Of a DNA stretch of 50,215 nt, positions 1 to 7,849 are shown piece by piece. Within the stretch, counting starts at the first letter, position 1; every line of letters begins with the position of its first letter. Source of the DNA: Magnetovibrio sp. Its GTDB lineage: Bacteria; Pseudomonadota; Alphaproteobacteria; Rhodospirillales; Magnetovibrionaceae. The notes below the pieces were generated by a model. It had not been told where the DNA came from. It did not search any database and saw nothing but the letters and a program-made list of their open reading frames with translations. Position numbers and translations under genes: made by a program. The stretch spans positions 1 through 50,215 of the forward strand of contig JANQJR010000056.1 of the NCBI GenBank assembly GCA_028281525.1, read 5' to 3'.

Positions 1-2
1 AC

Positions 3-734
3 TTCACTGACAACCTGGACGCGGTCGGCAACACCACCAAGGCGGTGACCAAGGGCTACGCCATCGGCTCCGCCGGTCTTGCAGCCCTGGTGCTGTTCGC
101 AGCATACACTGAAGATTTGGTGCACTATTTCCCGAACGTCTATGAACAGGTCAATTTCAGCCTGCAGAACCCGTACGTGGTGATCGGGCTGTTCGTCGGC
201 GGGCTCTTGCCGTTCCTGTTCGGCTCCATGGGCATGATGGCCGTGGGCCGCGCAGGTGGTGAAGTGGTGGTGGAAGTGCGCCGCCAGTTCAAAGAAATGC
301 CGGGCATTATGGAAGGTACGCAAAAGCCTGACTATGCACGGTGTGTGGATATGCTGACCAAGTCGGCGATCAAAGAAATGATCCTGCCGTCGATGCTGCC
401 GGTGTTCGCACCGGTCATCATGTACTTCGTGGTGCTGGGCATCGCCGATCAAGCGGCGGCGTTCTCCGCGCTGGGCGCGATGCTGATGGGCACCATCGTC
501 ACCGGCATCTTCGTCGCCATTTCGATGACGTCGGGCGGCGGTGCTTGGGACAACGCCAAGAAGTACATCGAAGACGGCAATCACGGCGGTAAGGGCTCCG
601 ACGCCCACCACGCCGCAGTGACCGGCGATACCGTGGGTGATCCTTATAAGGACACTGCGGGCCCGGCCGTCAACCCGATGATCAAGATCATCAACATCGT
701 GGCGATCTTGCTGCTGGCGATTCTCGCCGCTTAA
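3..734 (+). CDS. hppA: K+-independent membrane-bound proton-translocating pyrophosphatase, C-terminal part
   Basis: Integral membrane pump that hydrolyses pyrophosphate and exports protons. Only the last 243 residues are in the window; the frame is open to the left edge. At the start one reads [16 protein letters not shown]. The lysine after GNTT is the residue that marks the K+-independent class, because K+-dependent enzymes have alanine there. Five hydrophobic segments are visible, and the conserved late loop [15 protein letters not shown] is followed by [20 protein letters not shown], which belongs to the pyrophosphate/Mg site. The protein ends in a short hydrophobic tail, as usual for the family. 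A strong terminator follows 22 bases after the stop. The family is certain; the K+-independence is inferred from the single marker residue. Confidence 0.96.
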   Translation, partial: FTDNLDAVGNTTKAVTKGYAIGSAGLAALVLFAAYTEDLVHYFPNVYEQVNFSLQNPYVVIGLFVGGLLPFLFGSMGMMAVGRAGGEVVVEVRRQFKEMPGIMEGTQKPDYARCVDMLTKSAIKEMILPSMLPVFAPVIMYFVVLGIADQAAAFSALGAMLMGTIVTGIFVAISMTSGGGAWDNAKKYIEDGNHGGKGSDAHHAAVTGDTVGDPYKDTAGPAVNPMIKIINIVAILLLAILAA

Positions 735-755
735 GTACGCTCCACCGATCACAAC

Positions 756-788
756 AAAACCCCGGAGGCTCAGGCCTTCGGGGTTTTT
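756..788 (+). terminator. Rho-independent terminator of hppA
   Basis: A GC-rich inverted repeat (AACCCCGGAGGC pairing with GGCCTTCGGGGTT, one G-T wobble) is followed directly by a T run at 784-788. It sits between hppA and the convergent bamE-like gene and may serve both strands. Confidence 0.85.
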
Positions 789-811
789 CGTGTTTTGCGT
801 TCAGCGTTCAT

Positions 812-1282
812 TTAGCGGTTGAAGCGTCCGACATTGCTGATGATCTGCTCGATAAAGCCAAGCGTATTGCCCGCCGTCGGCGTTTCCCGGTCCACCGGTT
901 CGACCAGTTGGGCGCTTTCCTTGTCGTAGACGTCGACGCCCTGGACCACGCCGTGTTCGTCGAATTTGACGACGATGACTTGGCGGTCGATCAGGTCGGG
1001 CGCGAAAAACGCAGTGGTTTCCGTGCGTTCGGAAATGTAATACCACGCCGTGTCACCAAAGGTGGAACGGCTGGACGGCGAGCCCAACTTGTTCAGCACA
1101 TGATCGCGCGTATGTACCCCCGGTTCGATGGTGGAGACATCATCGATGTGCACCGCATTGCCGTGGTTGTCGACGCGCGGCGAGCAGGCGCTGATCAGCG
1201 TTGCGGCGGCCAGCGCAGCCAGTGGCGTTTTCATGCTGCGCAGCGTGAAGATGCGCGTGGGGGCTTTTTTCTTTTCACTCAT
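812..1282 (-). CDS. bamE: BamE (SmpA/OmlA) family outer-membrane lipoprotein
   Basis: Small lipoprotein of the BAM complex that helps fold outer-membrane beta-barrels from the periplasmic side. The N-terminus has a hydrophobic signal ending in the lipobox LISAC, so Cys33 is the likely lipidated residue. After it comes the SmpA/OmlA domain with the typical EPGVHTRDHVLNKLGSPS and FGDTAWYYISERTE stretches. The length (156 aa) fits the family. The ATG at 1282 gives a longer than usual n-region; a second ATG at 1234 would give a signal peptide that starts just before the hydrophobic part, and I cannot decide between them. It is divergent from the cytochrome bc1 chaperone gene, the common alphaproteobacterial arrangement. 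Confidence 0.88.
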   Translation of the reverse strand: MSEKKKAPTRIFTLRSMKTPLAALAAATLISACSPRVDNHGNAVHIDDVSTIEPGVHTRDHVLNKLGSPSSRSTFGDTAWYYISERTETTAFFAPDLIDRQVIVVKFDEHGVVQGVDVYDKESAQLVEPVDRETPTAGNTLGFIEQIISNVGRFNR

Positions 1283-1443
1283 TGGCCTACATTCTGCCCA
1301 GTTCCTAGGCCGCCGTCATCCGGCGGCGGGTTCCGAAAATCGCACCCCCGGGCGATTGTGTCAATTGCGGCCCGTAAGATTTGATCCGGGGCCGTGTGCA
1401 CCGCGTACAACGTCCGCCCCTCAACACCAGAAGACCGGTAACA

Positions 1444-2034
1444 ATGTTTTTCAAAGCCCTGTTCAGAAAATTCGGCTTTTCCCAGCCCGACCCGGCGGCC
1501 ACGGCACTGTACAGGACCTCCGTCCAAGCCGCCCGGCAGGTGGAATTCTTCACGGATCTGGGCGTACCGGATACGGTGGATGGCCGGTTCGACATGATTT
1601 CGCTAACCGTATCCTTGATGAACCGGCGCATCGGTCTGTGCGACCCGAAGCACGCGGAACGGATTCAAGAACTTGCTCAAGCCCTGTTCGACGTCATGTT
1701 CGAAGATATGGACATCAACCTGCGCGAATTCGGCGTTTCGGACGAAGGCATGAAACACAAGATCAAACCCATGGCGAAAGCGCACCTGGGCCGCCTCAAG
1801 GCGTATACCGACGCGCTCACGCACATGGACGAAAGCGAACGGCTGGACGCCATGACCGAAGCAGTGACGCGCAACATTTATCGCGGGGAAGCGCCGCCCA
1901 AGGCGCCACAGAGCTTGGCCGCGCGCGCCATCGAAATGTCCGTGGAACTGGACGGCGCAACCGATACCGAGGTGCTGAGCGGGCGCTTCGTCTTCGCCGC
2001 CGACACCCAGACGCCCTCAGATACGGACCGGTGA
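1444..2034 (+). CDS. Ubiquinol-cytochrome c chaperone (CBP3-like) family protein
   Basis: 196-residue protein of the family related to mitochondrial CBP3, which assists assembly of the cytochrome bc1 complex. The family pattern is visible in the segments GRFDMISLTVSLMNRR, ALFDVMFEDMDINLREFGVSD and KIKPMAKAHLGRLKAYTDAL. No signal peptide or membrane segment is seen, so it is probably cytoplasmic. The reading frame is open from 1381, but the ATG at 1444 gives the expected N-terminus. The next gene starts 11 bases after its stop, so the two are probably co-transcribed. This pairing with a YceD-family gene ahead of rpmF is frequent in alphaproteobacteria. The family is well supported; the exact role in this organism is inferred. 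Confidence 0.85.
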   Translation: MFFKALFRKFGFSQPDPAATALYRTSVQAARQVEFFTDLGVPDTVDGRFDMISLTVSLMNRRIGLCDPKHAERIQELAQALFDVMFEDMDINLREFGVSDEGMKHKIKPMAKAHLGRLKAYTDALTHMDESERLDAMTEAVTRNIYRGEAPPKAPQSLAARAIEMSVELDGATDTEVLSGRFVFAADTQTPSDTDR

Positions 2035-2045
2035 GGAGAGGGCAG

Positions 2046-2624
2046 ATGAACGACAATTTCGCCCCTACCGCCCCGGAACTGTCCCGCCCCGTGCGCGTCG
2101 AGGACCTGAAGGCGCAAACCTTTACCCTGGAGATCCACCCCAGCGACAGGGAACTGGAAAAACTGCGTGCGCGACTGCAAGTGGACGGCCTGGAAGGGCT
2201 TTCGGCGCAAACTTCCTTGCGTCTGTTGCAAAATGGTGACGTTTTGCTCAAAGCTCAATTCCAAGCCCGTGTCCGGCAAACCTGCGTGCTCACCCTGGAG
2301 CCCGTCGCGAGCGAAATTTCTTCCGCATTTGAAACGACTTACAGCAATACGGCCGAAGAGGATTGGGGCCACGGGGAAGAGGAATTCGCCGCGCTGGACG
2401 AGGATACCGACCCGCCCGAACCCATCCAAGACGGCATGATCGACGTCGGCGAAGCCATTTCGGAGCATTTAGCCCTTGAAATTGACCCCTTTCCCCGCGT
2501 AAAAGGCGCTACGTTCGATGGTTATTCGACCGGAAACGCCAGTGTGGATGAGGCGGCTCCGGCCAAAAAGAACCCCTTTGCGGTTCTTTCGAAACTCAAG
2601 ACGGCACCGGAATCGACTGAATAA
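2046..2624 (+). CDS. YceD (DUF177) family protein
   Basis: 192-residue YceD-family protein. The family almost always sits just ahead of rpmF. Bacterial and plastid members have been linked to 23S rRNA accumulation and ribosome assembly; the biochemical role is not settled. The conserved features are the CVLTLEPV segment in the middle, a very acidic stretch ([19 protein letters not shown]), and a C-terminal [10 protein letters not shown], which is the family signature. Start: ATG at 2046, preceded by a strong GAGGAGAGGG ribosome site. The usual paired cysteines are reduced to one ([10 protein letters not shown]), as in many alphaproteobacteria. A terminator stem begins inside its last codons, so rpmF downstream is probably transcribed mainly from its own promoter. 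Confidence 0.88.
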   Translation: MNDNFAPTAPELSRPVRVEDLKAQTFTLEIHPSDRELEKLRARLQVDGLEGLSAQTSLRLLQNGDVLLKAQFQARVRQTCVLTLEPVASEISSAFETTYSNTAEEDWGHGEEEFAALDEDTDPPEPIQDGMIDVGEAISEHLALEIDPFPRVKGATFDGYSTGNASVDEAAPAKKNPFAVLSKLKTAPESTE

Positions 2625-2657
2625 AGGGGCGAAAGCCTTGCCCCGGTGCCATTTTTT
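2603..2657 (+). terminator. Nested terminator overlapping the 3' end of the YceD-family gene
   Basis: An outer stem GGCACCGG (2603-2610) pairs perfectly with CCGGTGCC (2643-2650), and an inner stem GGGGC/GCCCC (2626-2630 with 2640-2644) lies within it. ATTTTTTGG follows immediately. The upstream arm is coding sequence. A separate perfect hairpin GGGACCC-acac-GGGTCCC (2688-2705) lies in the rpmF leader. Confidence 0.65.
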
Positions 2658-2749
2658 GGTTAAGTAAGCACCCCCTGTGCGGTGTTGGGGACCCACACGG
2701 GTCCCACAGCAAAATATGGCCGGGGTGTTTGAAGTTAAGGATTGTTCAG

Positions 2750-2935
2750 ATGGCTGTTCCAAAACATAAAGTCACGACGTCGAAGCGCAACATGCGCCGC
2801 GCCCACGACGCGCTGAAAAGCAACACATACGAAGAATGCCCGGCCTGTGGCGAACTGAAGCGTCCGCACCACGTGTGCGCAGCATGCGGTTATTACAACG
2901 ACCGCGAAGTTGTCTCTGCGGAAGACGCTGCATAA
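2750..2935 (+). CDS. rpmF: 50S ribosomal protein L32
   Basis: Small basic protein of the large ribosomal subunit, 61 residues. It begins [20 protein letters not shown], the invariant L32 N-terminus, which fixes the start at the ATG at 2750 although the frame is open from 2729. It contains a zinc-binding pattern CPAC-x9-CAAC in its centre, so this is the zinc-binding (C+) form of L32. It stands ahead of plsX with 33 bases between, the usual rpmF-plsX-fabH coupling of ribosome and lipid synthesis genes. Confidence 0.98.
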   Translation: MAVPKHKVTTSKRNMRRAHDALKSNTYEECPACGELKRPHHVCAACGYYNDREVVSAEDAA

Positions 2936-2968
2936 GCTGAGCTCACTTTTGCCGTTTCCGGCACACGG

Positions 2969-4039
2969 ATGAAGGCGCCCGGCATCGTGTCGCAAAACAT
3001 CACCCTTTCGATCGATGCCATGGGCGGCGACAAAGCGCCGGATATGGTCGTTGAGGGCATGGACATGGCGCTCAAAGACCTGCCGGGCACCAAATTCATC
3101 CTCTTTGGCCGCGCGCCACAACTGGCGCCGCTTCTGGAAAAATTCCCGACGCTTTCAGCCAACGTCGATCTGCGCAACGCCGAAGACGTCATCAGCAACG
3201 AAGAAAAGCCCGGTGTCGCCTTGCGCTCCGGGCGCAAGTCGTCCATGCGCCTCGCCATCAATGCGGTGGGCGAGCATGAAGCCGACGGCGTGGTGAGCGC
3301 GGGCAACACCGGCGCGCTGATGGCGATGGCCAAGTTCGTTCTCAAGACGCTGCCCGGCATCGACCGTCCCGCAATCGCATCGGTGCTTCCGACCATGAAC
3401 GGCGAAATCGTGATGCTGGATCTGGGCGCCAACATCCAGTGCGATGCGGAAAACCTGGTGCAATTCGGCGTCATGGGCGAGGTGTTCGCACGCAACGTCT
3501 TGCACATTCAAAAGCCGTCCATCGGCATTTTGAACGTCGGCACCGAAGTGCTGAAGGGCAATGATTCGGTCAAGCAGGCGGCTGCGATCCTCAAGGAAAC
3601 GCACCTGCCCATCGATTTCTACGGCTTCGTCGAAGGCGACGACATCGGCGCGGGCACGGTCGACGTGATCGTCACGGACGGGTTTACCGGCAACGTCGCG
3701 CTGAAAACCATGGAAGGCACCGCTAAACTCTTTGCAGGCGCGCTCAAGGACGAATTGATGAAGTCGCTGTTCGGCAAAATGGGCGCGCTCATCGCCAAAC
3801 CCGCGATCGATGCGTTCCGCGAACGATTCGATCCGCGCCGCTACAACGGCGCGATGTTCTTAGGCTTAAACGGCATCTGCGTCAAAAGCCACGGCGGCAC
3901 GGATGCCTTTGGTTTCTGCCACGCGGTGAAGCTGGCGCATGAGCTGGTCACGGACCAGTTGAACGAAGGCATCAAGGAAGACTATGCTCGCTTCAGTTCC
4001 GAACACCACACCATTCCCCTGATTCCGGCGGACGAGTAG
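2969..4039 (+). CDS. plsX: Phosphate acyltransferase PlsX
   Basis: Converts acyl-ACP and inorganic phosphate to acyl-phosphate, the donor for PlsY in the first step of phospholipid synthesis; a peripheral membrane enzyme. The 356-residue sequence carries the family motifs SIDAMGGDKAPDMVVEG near the N-terminus, VSAGNTGALMA, GANIQCDAENLVQFGVMG, NVGTEVLKGND, and YGFVEGDDIGAG followed by VIVTDGFTGNVALKTMEG. The start is the ATG at 2969, which gives a ten-residue extension before the first motif; this is normal. It follows rpmF and precedes fabH, so the enzymes that begin phospholipid and fatty acid synthesis are adjacent. The gap to fabH is 270 bases, larger than usual. Confidence 0.97.
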   Translation: MKAPGIVSQNITLSIDAMGGDKAPDMVVEGMDMALKDLPGTKFILFGRAPQLAPLLEKFPTLSANVDLRNAEDVISNEEKPGVALRSGRKSSMRLAINAVGEHEADGVVSAGNTGALMAMAKFVLKTLPGIDRPAIASVLPTMNGEIVMLDLGANIQCDAENLVQFGVMGEVFARNVLHIQKPSIGILNVGTEVLKGNDSVKQAAAILKETHLPIDFYGFVEGDDIGAGTVDVIVTDGFTGNVALKTMEGTAKLFAGALKDELMKSLFGKMGALIAKPAIDAFRERFDPRRYNGAMFLGLNGICVKSHGGTDAFGFCHAVKLAHELVTDQLNEGIKEDYARFSSEHHTIPLIPADE

Positions 4040-4309
4040 GGCATACCGCAATGAAGTTGGTGCATTTTTCGTTGCGCAAGGGCATGTGCGGCTGGTAGGA
4101 AGAACGCGCAGGGCAATGTGATGCCTCGGTCAAACGTTCAGACGCCCCAAACGCCCGATCTTGCACAACCCCGCAAGGGCCGGACGCTTCTTTCCTGAGG
4201 GTGCGTCGAAGTCCTTGAGCGTATGGTCGATACGTTCATCGTTCTTCTCCTGCCCACAGGATAAATCGCTCCGGCGAAAATGGATCAACCTTAATTACAG
4301 TATGCTCTG
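4040..4309. other. plsX-fabH intergenic gap with an unassigned open stretch
   Basis: No gene is recognised. On the minus strand a stop-free run from about 4290 down to a TGA at 4133 would encode a basic peptide with the segments DERIDHTLKDFDAP and RPALAGLCKIGRLGRL. It lacks an ATG start and a ribosome site and matches no family I know. It may be a gene remnant. The fabH promoter should lie near the AT-rich part at 4285-4305. Confidence 0.3.
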
Positions 4310-5281
4310 ATGCCCTTACGCTCCAAAATCACCGGCACCGGCGCCCATTTGCCGGATCAGGTCGTGACCAACGACGATCTGGCGAAAAAAGTCGACACCT
4401 CCGACGAATGGATCGTTGAGCGCACCGGCATCCGCGAACGGCGCATCGTGCGGGAAGGCGAAACCACGTCGGCCTTGGCCTTCCAGGCGGCGGAAAACGC
4501 CCTGGAGGCAGCGGGCCTAACCGGCCAGGACATTGATCTGGTGGTGGTCGCCACCACCACTCCGGACAACACCTTCCCATCCACAGCCACCAAAGTGCAA
4601 GCTATGTTGGGCATGGACCACGGCGCGGCGTTCGACGTGCAGGCGGTCTGTTCCGGCTTTGTCTATGCCTTGTCGGTGGCCGATAATTTCATACGCGCAG
4701 GACAGACCAAGCGGGCTTTGGTGATCGGCGCGGAAGTGTTCTCGAAAATCCTCGACTGGGAAGACCGCACCACCTGCGTGCTGTTCGGCGACGGCGCGGG
4801 CGCGGTGGTTCTGGAGGCCCAGGAGGTCGAGGAGGGCGAACAGACCGGCATTCTGTCCACGCATCTGCATTCAGACGGCAAGCTGCGCGATCTTTTGTAC
4901 GTGGATGGCGGCCCGGGCACCAATGGCCAGGTCGGCCATGTCCGCATGCTGGGCCGCGAAGTGTTCCGCCATGCGGTCACCAATCTGGCTTCGGTCGTGG
5001 GCGAAGCCTTGGAGGCCAACGGCCTCACCCAGGACGACATCGACTGGCTGGTGCCGCACCAGGCCAACAAGCGCATCCTCGACGGCACGGCGCGCAAACT
5101 GGGCTTGCCGGCAGAACGCGTGGTCGTCACCGTCGACCGCCACGCCAACACCTCGGCTGCGTCCGTGCCTCTAGCCCTGGACGAAGCGGTGCGCGACGGG
5201 CGCATCAAAGCGGGCGATCTGGTGCTCATGGAAGCCATGGGCGGCGGCCTGACGTGGGGCGCGGCTTTGGTACGCTGGTAG
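4310..5281 (+). CDS. fabH: 3-oxoacyl-ACP synthase III (KAS III)
   Basis: Condenses acetyl-CoA with malonyl-ACP to begin fatty acid synthesis. The complete catalytic triad is visible: Cys114 in [12 protein letters not shown], His250 in [11 protein letters not shown] and Asn280 in [15 protein letters not shown]. The length (323 aa) is typical. It lies in the plsX-fabH-ihfA-merR block. The final codons (GGGGCGCGGCTTTGGTACGC region) are reused as the unit of a degenerate tandem repeat that runs on downstream of the stop, so this 3' end appears to have been copied several times. The enzyme itself is intact. Confidence 0.97.
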   Translation: MPLRSKITGTGAHLPDQVVTNDDLAKKVDTSDEWIVERTGIRERRIVREGETTSALAFQAAENALEAAGLTGQDIDLVVVATTTPDNTFPSTATKVQAMLGMDHGAAFDVQAVCSGFVYALSVADNFIRAGQTKRALVIGAEVFSKILDWEDRTTCVLFGDGAGAVVLEAQEVEEGEQTGILSTHLHSDGKLRDLLYVDGGPGTNGQVGHVRMLGREVFRHAVTNLASVVGEALEANGLTQDDIDWLVPHQANKRILDGTARKLGLPAERVVVTVDRHANTSAASVPLALDEAVRDGRIKAGDLVLMEAMGGGLTWGAALVRW

Positions 5282-5408
5282 CGCACCAAAAGGGGGGCGC
5301 GGCTTTGGTGCGCTGATAGAGCAGCGCCTCAAAAAAGGGGGGGCGCGGCCTTGGTGCGCTGATAGAACAGCGCCTCAAAAGGGGGGTGTCGCCTTGGGCT
5401 GCTGATAC
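5256..5408 (+). repeat. Degenerate tandem repeat derived from the 3' end of fabH
   Basis: Four copies of a unit like GGGGCGCGGCTTTGGTGCGC followed by TGATAG begin at 5256 (inside fabH), 5294, 5340 and 5383. The first covers the real fabH end and stop codon. Copies two and three are close to it, and each is followed by a variant of AGCAGCGCCTCAAAAAAGG. The fourth is strongly diverged. The spacing is 38, 46 and 43 bases, with G runs of different length at the joints. Confidence 0.85.
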
Positions 5409-5555
5409 AGTGCTTGCGGGCTGTGCAGCTTTTGTTTGCGCTGCACCATTCATTTGGTCCACAGCAGATTCAAGGGAATCTTCCATCCCTTTGATATTGA
5501 CGGATTTTGTTCCCCGCCATACACTTCCATTTCAATCTTGGAAAGGGGTGTGTGG

Positions 5556-5867
5556 ATGTCCAACCGTACCATTACCCGTGCACAGCTGAGCGAAGCCGTG
5601 TACCAGGAAGTCGGGCTGTCCCGGAACGAGTCCGCGGATCTTCTGGAATCGGTGCTGTCGATGATTTCGGATTCCCTGTCCGGTGGCGAAACCGTGAAGA
5701 TTTCTTCCTTCGGCAGTTTTTCCGTGCGTCAAAAGGGCCAACGCATCGGCCGCAATCCCAAAACCGGCGAGGAAGTGCCGATCCTGCCGCGCAAGGTGCT
5801 GGTTTTCCGCCCCTCCCAGGTGATGAAAGCCCGCATCAACGCCAAGCGTTCGCCCGGGACCATCTGA
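5556..5867 (+). CDS. ihfA: Integration host factor subunit alpha
   Basis: 103-residue DNA-bending protein of the HU/IHF family, which forms a heterodimer with IHF beta and acts in sigma-54 promoters, recombination and replication. The sequence has the alpha-type N-terminus [20 protein letters not shown], the core [25 protein letters not shown] (read in two parts: SSFGSFSVR, then [12 protein letters not shown]), and the DNA-arm tip RNPKTGE. The frame is open from 5436; the ATG at 5556 after GAAAGGGG gives the correct start. The MerR-type gene begins five bases after its stop, so the two are an operon. IHF is relevant here because the window also encodes the sigma-54 activator NtrC. Confidence 0.96.
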   Translation: MSNRTITRAQLSEAVYQEVGLSRNESADLLESVLSMISDSLSGGETVKISSFGSFSVRQKGQRIGRNPKTGEEVPILPRKVLVFRPSQVMKARINAKRSPGTI

Positions 5868-5872
5868 AGTCC

Positions 5873-6280
5873 ATGAGCGCGCGAAAGTCTGACCAAGCGT
5901 TCCGCACCATCAGCGAGGTCGCGGACGAGTTGGATTTGCCCCAGCACGTCCTGCGCTTTTGGGAAACCAAGTTTCACCAGGTCTCGCCGATGAAACGTGG
6001 TGGCGGGCGGCGCTACTACCGCCCCGAAGACGTCGAACTTTTGCGCCGCATCAAGATGCTGTTGCACCACGACGGCTACACCATCAAAGGCGTGCAAAAG
6101 CTTTTGGCCGGAGGTGGGGTCAAGAATTTGCCGCCGGAAATCGAGCCTGCGGCGCAAACGGAGCCTGAGGCGAACACGTCCTCCGCCAGTGAGACGGCCG
6201 GCTTGGATACGGCGGCGCTGGGTGCTTTGGTCGCGGAGTTGGAAACCATCCGCGACCAGTTGAAAAAATCGCTTTCTTAA
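5873..6280 (+). CDS. MerR family transcriptional regulator, IHF-linked type
   Basis: 135-residue protein with an N-terminal MerR winged helix: [20 protein letters not shown], then WETKF and the wing [19 protein letters not shown], then the second helix pair ending in GVQKLL at about residue 75. The rest is low-complexity (Glu/Ala/Thr-rich) and closes with a short amphipathic helix ([13 protein letters not shown]), the expected dimer helix. No metal-binding cysteines are present, so it is not a metal sensor of the classical type. It is always the partner of ihfA in alphaproteobacteria; its target is not known. ATG at 5873, five bases after ihfA. Confidence 0.9.
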   Translation: MSARKSDQAFRTISEVADELDLPQHVLRFWETKFHQVSPMKRGGGRRYYRPEDVELLRRIKMLLHHDGYTIKGVQKLLAGGGVKNLPPEIEPAAQTEPEANTSSASETAGLDTAALGALVAELETIRDQLKKSLS

Positions 6281-6292
6281 GGCTTTGAGCCG

Positions 6293-6321
6293 TTGCAACG
6301 CGGCTTGCCAGCGCGTATATT
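6293..6321 (+). promoter_or_regulatory. Probable sigma-70 promoter of tRNA-Pro
   Basis: TTGCAA (6293-6298) and TATATT (6316-6321) are separated by exactly 17 bases, about 36 bases upstream of the mature tRNA. The match to the housekeeping consensus is good. Confidence 0.7.
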
Positions 6322-6357
6322 CGCGCCGCTTCCGAACCTTGGAAGTGTTTGATTTGT

Positions 6358-6434
6358 CGGAGCGTAGCGCAGTCTGGTAGCGCACTACACTGGGGGTGTA
6401 GGGGTCGTAGGTTCGAATCCTATCGCTCCGACCA
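6358..6434 (+). tRNA. tRNA-Pro (anticodon GGG)
   Basis: 77 bases including an encoded CCA. The acceptor arm CGGAGCG pairs with CGCTCCG. The D-arm AGCGCAGTCTGGTAGCGC and the T-arm GTAGGTTCGAATCCTAT are canonical. The anticodon stem CTACA/TGTAG encloses the loop CTGGGGG, which gives anticodon GGG. A promoter lies upstream and a perfect hairpin follows at 6440. Confidence 0.97.
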
Positions 6435-6439
6435 TATGC

Positions 6440-6470
6440 AAGGGGTTGGGCCATTAGGCCCAACCCCTTT
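6440..6470 (+). terminator. Perfect hairpin terminator after tRNA-Pro
   Basis: A 13-base-pair perfect stem (AAGGGGTTGGGCC with GGCCCAACCCCTT, loop ATTA) begins six bases after the tRNA and ends in a short T run. It lies between the tRNA and the convergent YbaK-type gene and could stop transcription from both sides. Confidence 0.8.
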
Positions 6471-6510
6471 GTCGTGTCTGCCTGACTTTTTGCCGGAAGC
6501 TGCGGGAGAT

Positions 6511-6993
6511 TTAACCGACATCAGCAGGCATGCGCGGGTGCCACGGCGGCGAGGCCACCGCGTAGGAAATCACGCCCTCAGTCAGGCTTTTAAGTTCATC
6601 GAAGGTGGTTGCGATCAGGCATTTGGCATTGCCCGCCCGGGAATACAGCAGATCGAAACGCTTCAAACTGGCGTCCAGAATGGTCGGCACGTTCTCCGCC
6701 AACTCCAGGGGAAACAGACTGTCGATGCCCGCGCCGATCAGCGCTTCGATGGCGTCCGCGCTTAGCAATTCGGCCTCGCCCTTGGCGTTCAGCACCTTTG
6801 AAACCTGCTCGGCATCGCAGGCTTTGTCGCCGGCCATCAGGACCAGGATAGCCTGTCCTTCGACAGAACAGAGCAGAGGATTGATGACCGCACCTTCCTC
6901 GACGTCCAATTCCCCCGCAATGTCTGCGACGGAGCGCGACGGCGTGGTGAGAATGTGGATGTTGTCCAACAGTTCGCTGAGGGTGACAGACAT
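6511..6993 (-). CDS. YbaK/prolyl-tRNA-editing-domain protein
   Basis: 160-residue protein. The C-terminal two thirds match the YbaK/ProX deacylase fold: VEGQAILVLMAGDKACD, the helix before ELLSADAIEALIGAGIDSLFP, and NVPTILDASLKRFDLLYSRAG. Family members hydrolyse mischarged Cys- or Ala-tRNA(Pro) and related species; here the substrate is not predictable. The first 30 residues are outside the core and look like a short winged-helix-like stretch (SVADIAGELDVEEG). The ATG at 6993 is chosen because upstream in-frame starts lack a ribosome site. It converges on a tRNA-Pro gene, which may be coincidence. Confidence 0.75.
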   Translation of the reverse strand: MSVTLSELLDNIHILTTPSRSVADIAGELDVEEGAVINPLLCSVEGQAILVLMAGDKACDAEQVSKVLNAKGEAELLSADAIEALIGAGIDSLFPLELAENVPTILDASLKRFDLLYSRAGNAKCLIATTFDELKSLTEGVISYAVASPPWHPRMPADVG

Positions 6994-7563
6994 GTGTGCA
7001 CCGGCTCTCTGGATCATGTGCGCGGTCAAACAAGCTGGGTCGAGCAACTTGAGTTGCAAATCTTGAAATGCGTGTCCCCACGTATGCACGGAATGCATGC
7101 ACGGGGCGCGAATCGCCCACCCCCAAAAGGCTACACATGCGAATCAGAATTACAATAATCAATTTAGCGTATTTTAAAATCAAATACTTGCGCCAAACCG
7201 ACAAAAAACCGTTCTTAATTTTCCCGGGCGGTTTGCGCTGGCTTTGAGGCGATGAAAGTTTCAGGCTCCTAAATTCCACGTTCTTCACGCCAGGTGAACA
7301 TGGCCGCGGTTCATGCATTTCATTTTTCATGTTTTACTTTAAGAAAGACTATTTTTACCTATTTTTTCAATTTATTAAGAGGCGTATCCTTCTGTTTTCC
7401 TGATGCTGACAGGAATCGGTCTTGCGCTGCGGCATTTTATGCCCGTGTATACAGGGATCCTATTTCGTCGACACACCTTTGGCGCCGAGAAACACGGACT
7501 CCAGCCATCAATTCTTATTTTTCAGTGACCGATGCCGTTTTGCCGCACGTATGGCGGTGAGCG

Positions 7564-7654
7564 GACAAGAAGAGGCCGGTTGAACGCGATGCCAACCGGC
7601 CGGAGTTTGTGCTCTTGAGGGAAGGGAAAGGCTCGCAATGAGCCCATCCACAAT
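7564..7654 (-). ncRNA. Small RNA candidate B, second tandem copy
   Basis: It shares a perfectly identical 52-base core with candidate A (7603-7654 here, 7751-7802 there, offset 148). Read on the minus strand, the core contains a short hairpin GGCTC-ATTGC-GAGCC, then a pyrimidine tract TTTCCCTTCCCTC, and then AAGAGCACAAACTC. It closes with its own terminator (stem GGCCGGTTG/CAACCGGCC at 7574-7601, then a TCTTCTT tail). A perfect CRP-type box lies upstream. The terminator arms differ in sequence from copy A but keep the fold. No coding potential is seen in the core. The 5' end is not determined. Confidence 0.7.
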
Positions 7655-7685
7655 TCCCACTTTGGCAGATCCGAAGCAAGCTGGC

Positions 7686-7701
7686 TGTGACGCACGTCAC
7701 A
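7686..7701 (-). promoter_or_regulatory. CRP-type palindrome ahead of small RNA B
   Basis: TGTGACGCACGTCACA matches the CRP consensus TGTGA-N6-TCACA exactly and is flanked by C and G that extend the palindrome. Its centre is 41.5 bases from the ATTGTGG of the RNA core, the same distance as in copy A. Confidence 0.75.
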
Positions 7702-7716
7702 GGACGATAATTTCCC

Positions 7717-7802
7717 AAAAAAGGAGCCGGCCACGCACGGCGACCGGCTCGAGTTTGTGCTCTTGAGGGAAGGGAAAGGCTCGCAATGAGCCCATCCACA
7801 AT
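7717..7802 (-). ncRNA. Small RNA candidate A, first tandem copy
   Basis: It has the same 52-base core as candidate B, with the GGCTC/GAGCC hairpin and the exposed TTTCCCTTCCCTC tract. It ends in a textbook terminator on the minus strand: GAGCCGG (7744-7750) pairs with CCGGCTC (7724-7730), followed by six T (7717-7722). Candidate promoter elements on the minus strand are TTGTAT and CATTGT, 18 apart; copy B has TTGCTT and AATTGT at the same spacing. Both are weak, as expected if an activator is needed. The expected RNA is about 75-85 bases. The pyrimidine tract could pair with Shine-Dalgarno sequences of target mRNAs. Confidence 0.72.
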
Positions 7803-7833
7803 GCCCACTCTGGCAATTTTCATACAAGTTGAC

Positions 7834-7849
7834 TGTGACGCGCATCACA
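7834..7849 (-). promoter_or_regulatory. CRP-type palindrome ahead of small RNA A
   Basis: TGTGACGCGCATCACA, again an exact TGTGA-N6-TCACA, extends to the 22-base imperfect-centre palindrome 7831-7852. It could also act on the plus-strand gene at 7993, whose possible -10 (7903-7908) places the box near -73. Confidence 0.75.

Noticed and set aside
1128-2045. N-terminal extension of the YceD-family frame
   Set aside because: The frame is open by chance through the preceding gene; the ATG at 2046 has a strong ribosome site and gives the family start.
5256-5408. CRISPR-like array
   Set aside because: The repeat units are imperfect, of uneven spacing, without unique spacers, and derive from fabH; no cas gene is present.
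5226-5486. Minus-strand frame over the fabH tail repeats
   Set aside because: It is created by the repeats themselves; its repetitive Pro/Arg peptide has no coding character.
7522-7848. Protein-coding frames on the minus strand in the twin repeat region
   Set aside because: The frames differ in register between the copies, contain the terminators, and the identity is confined to the RNA core; an RNA role explains the pattern better.
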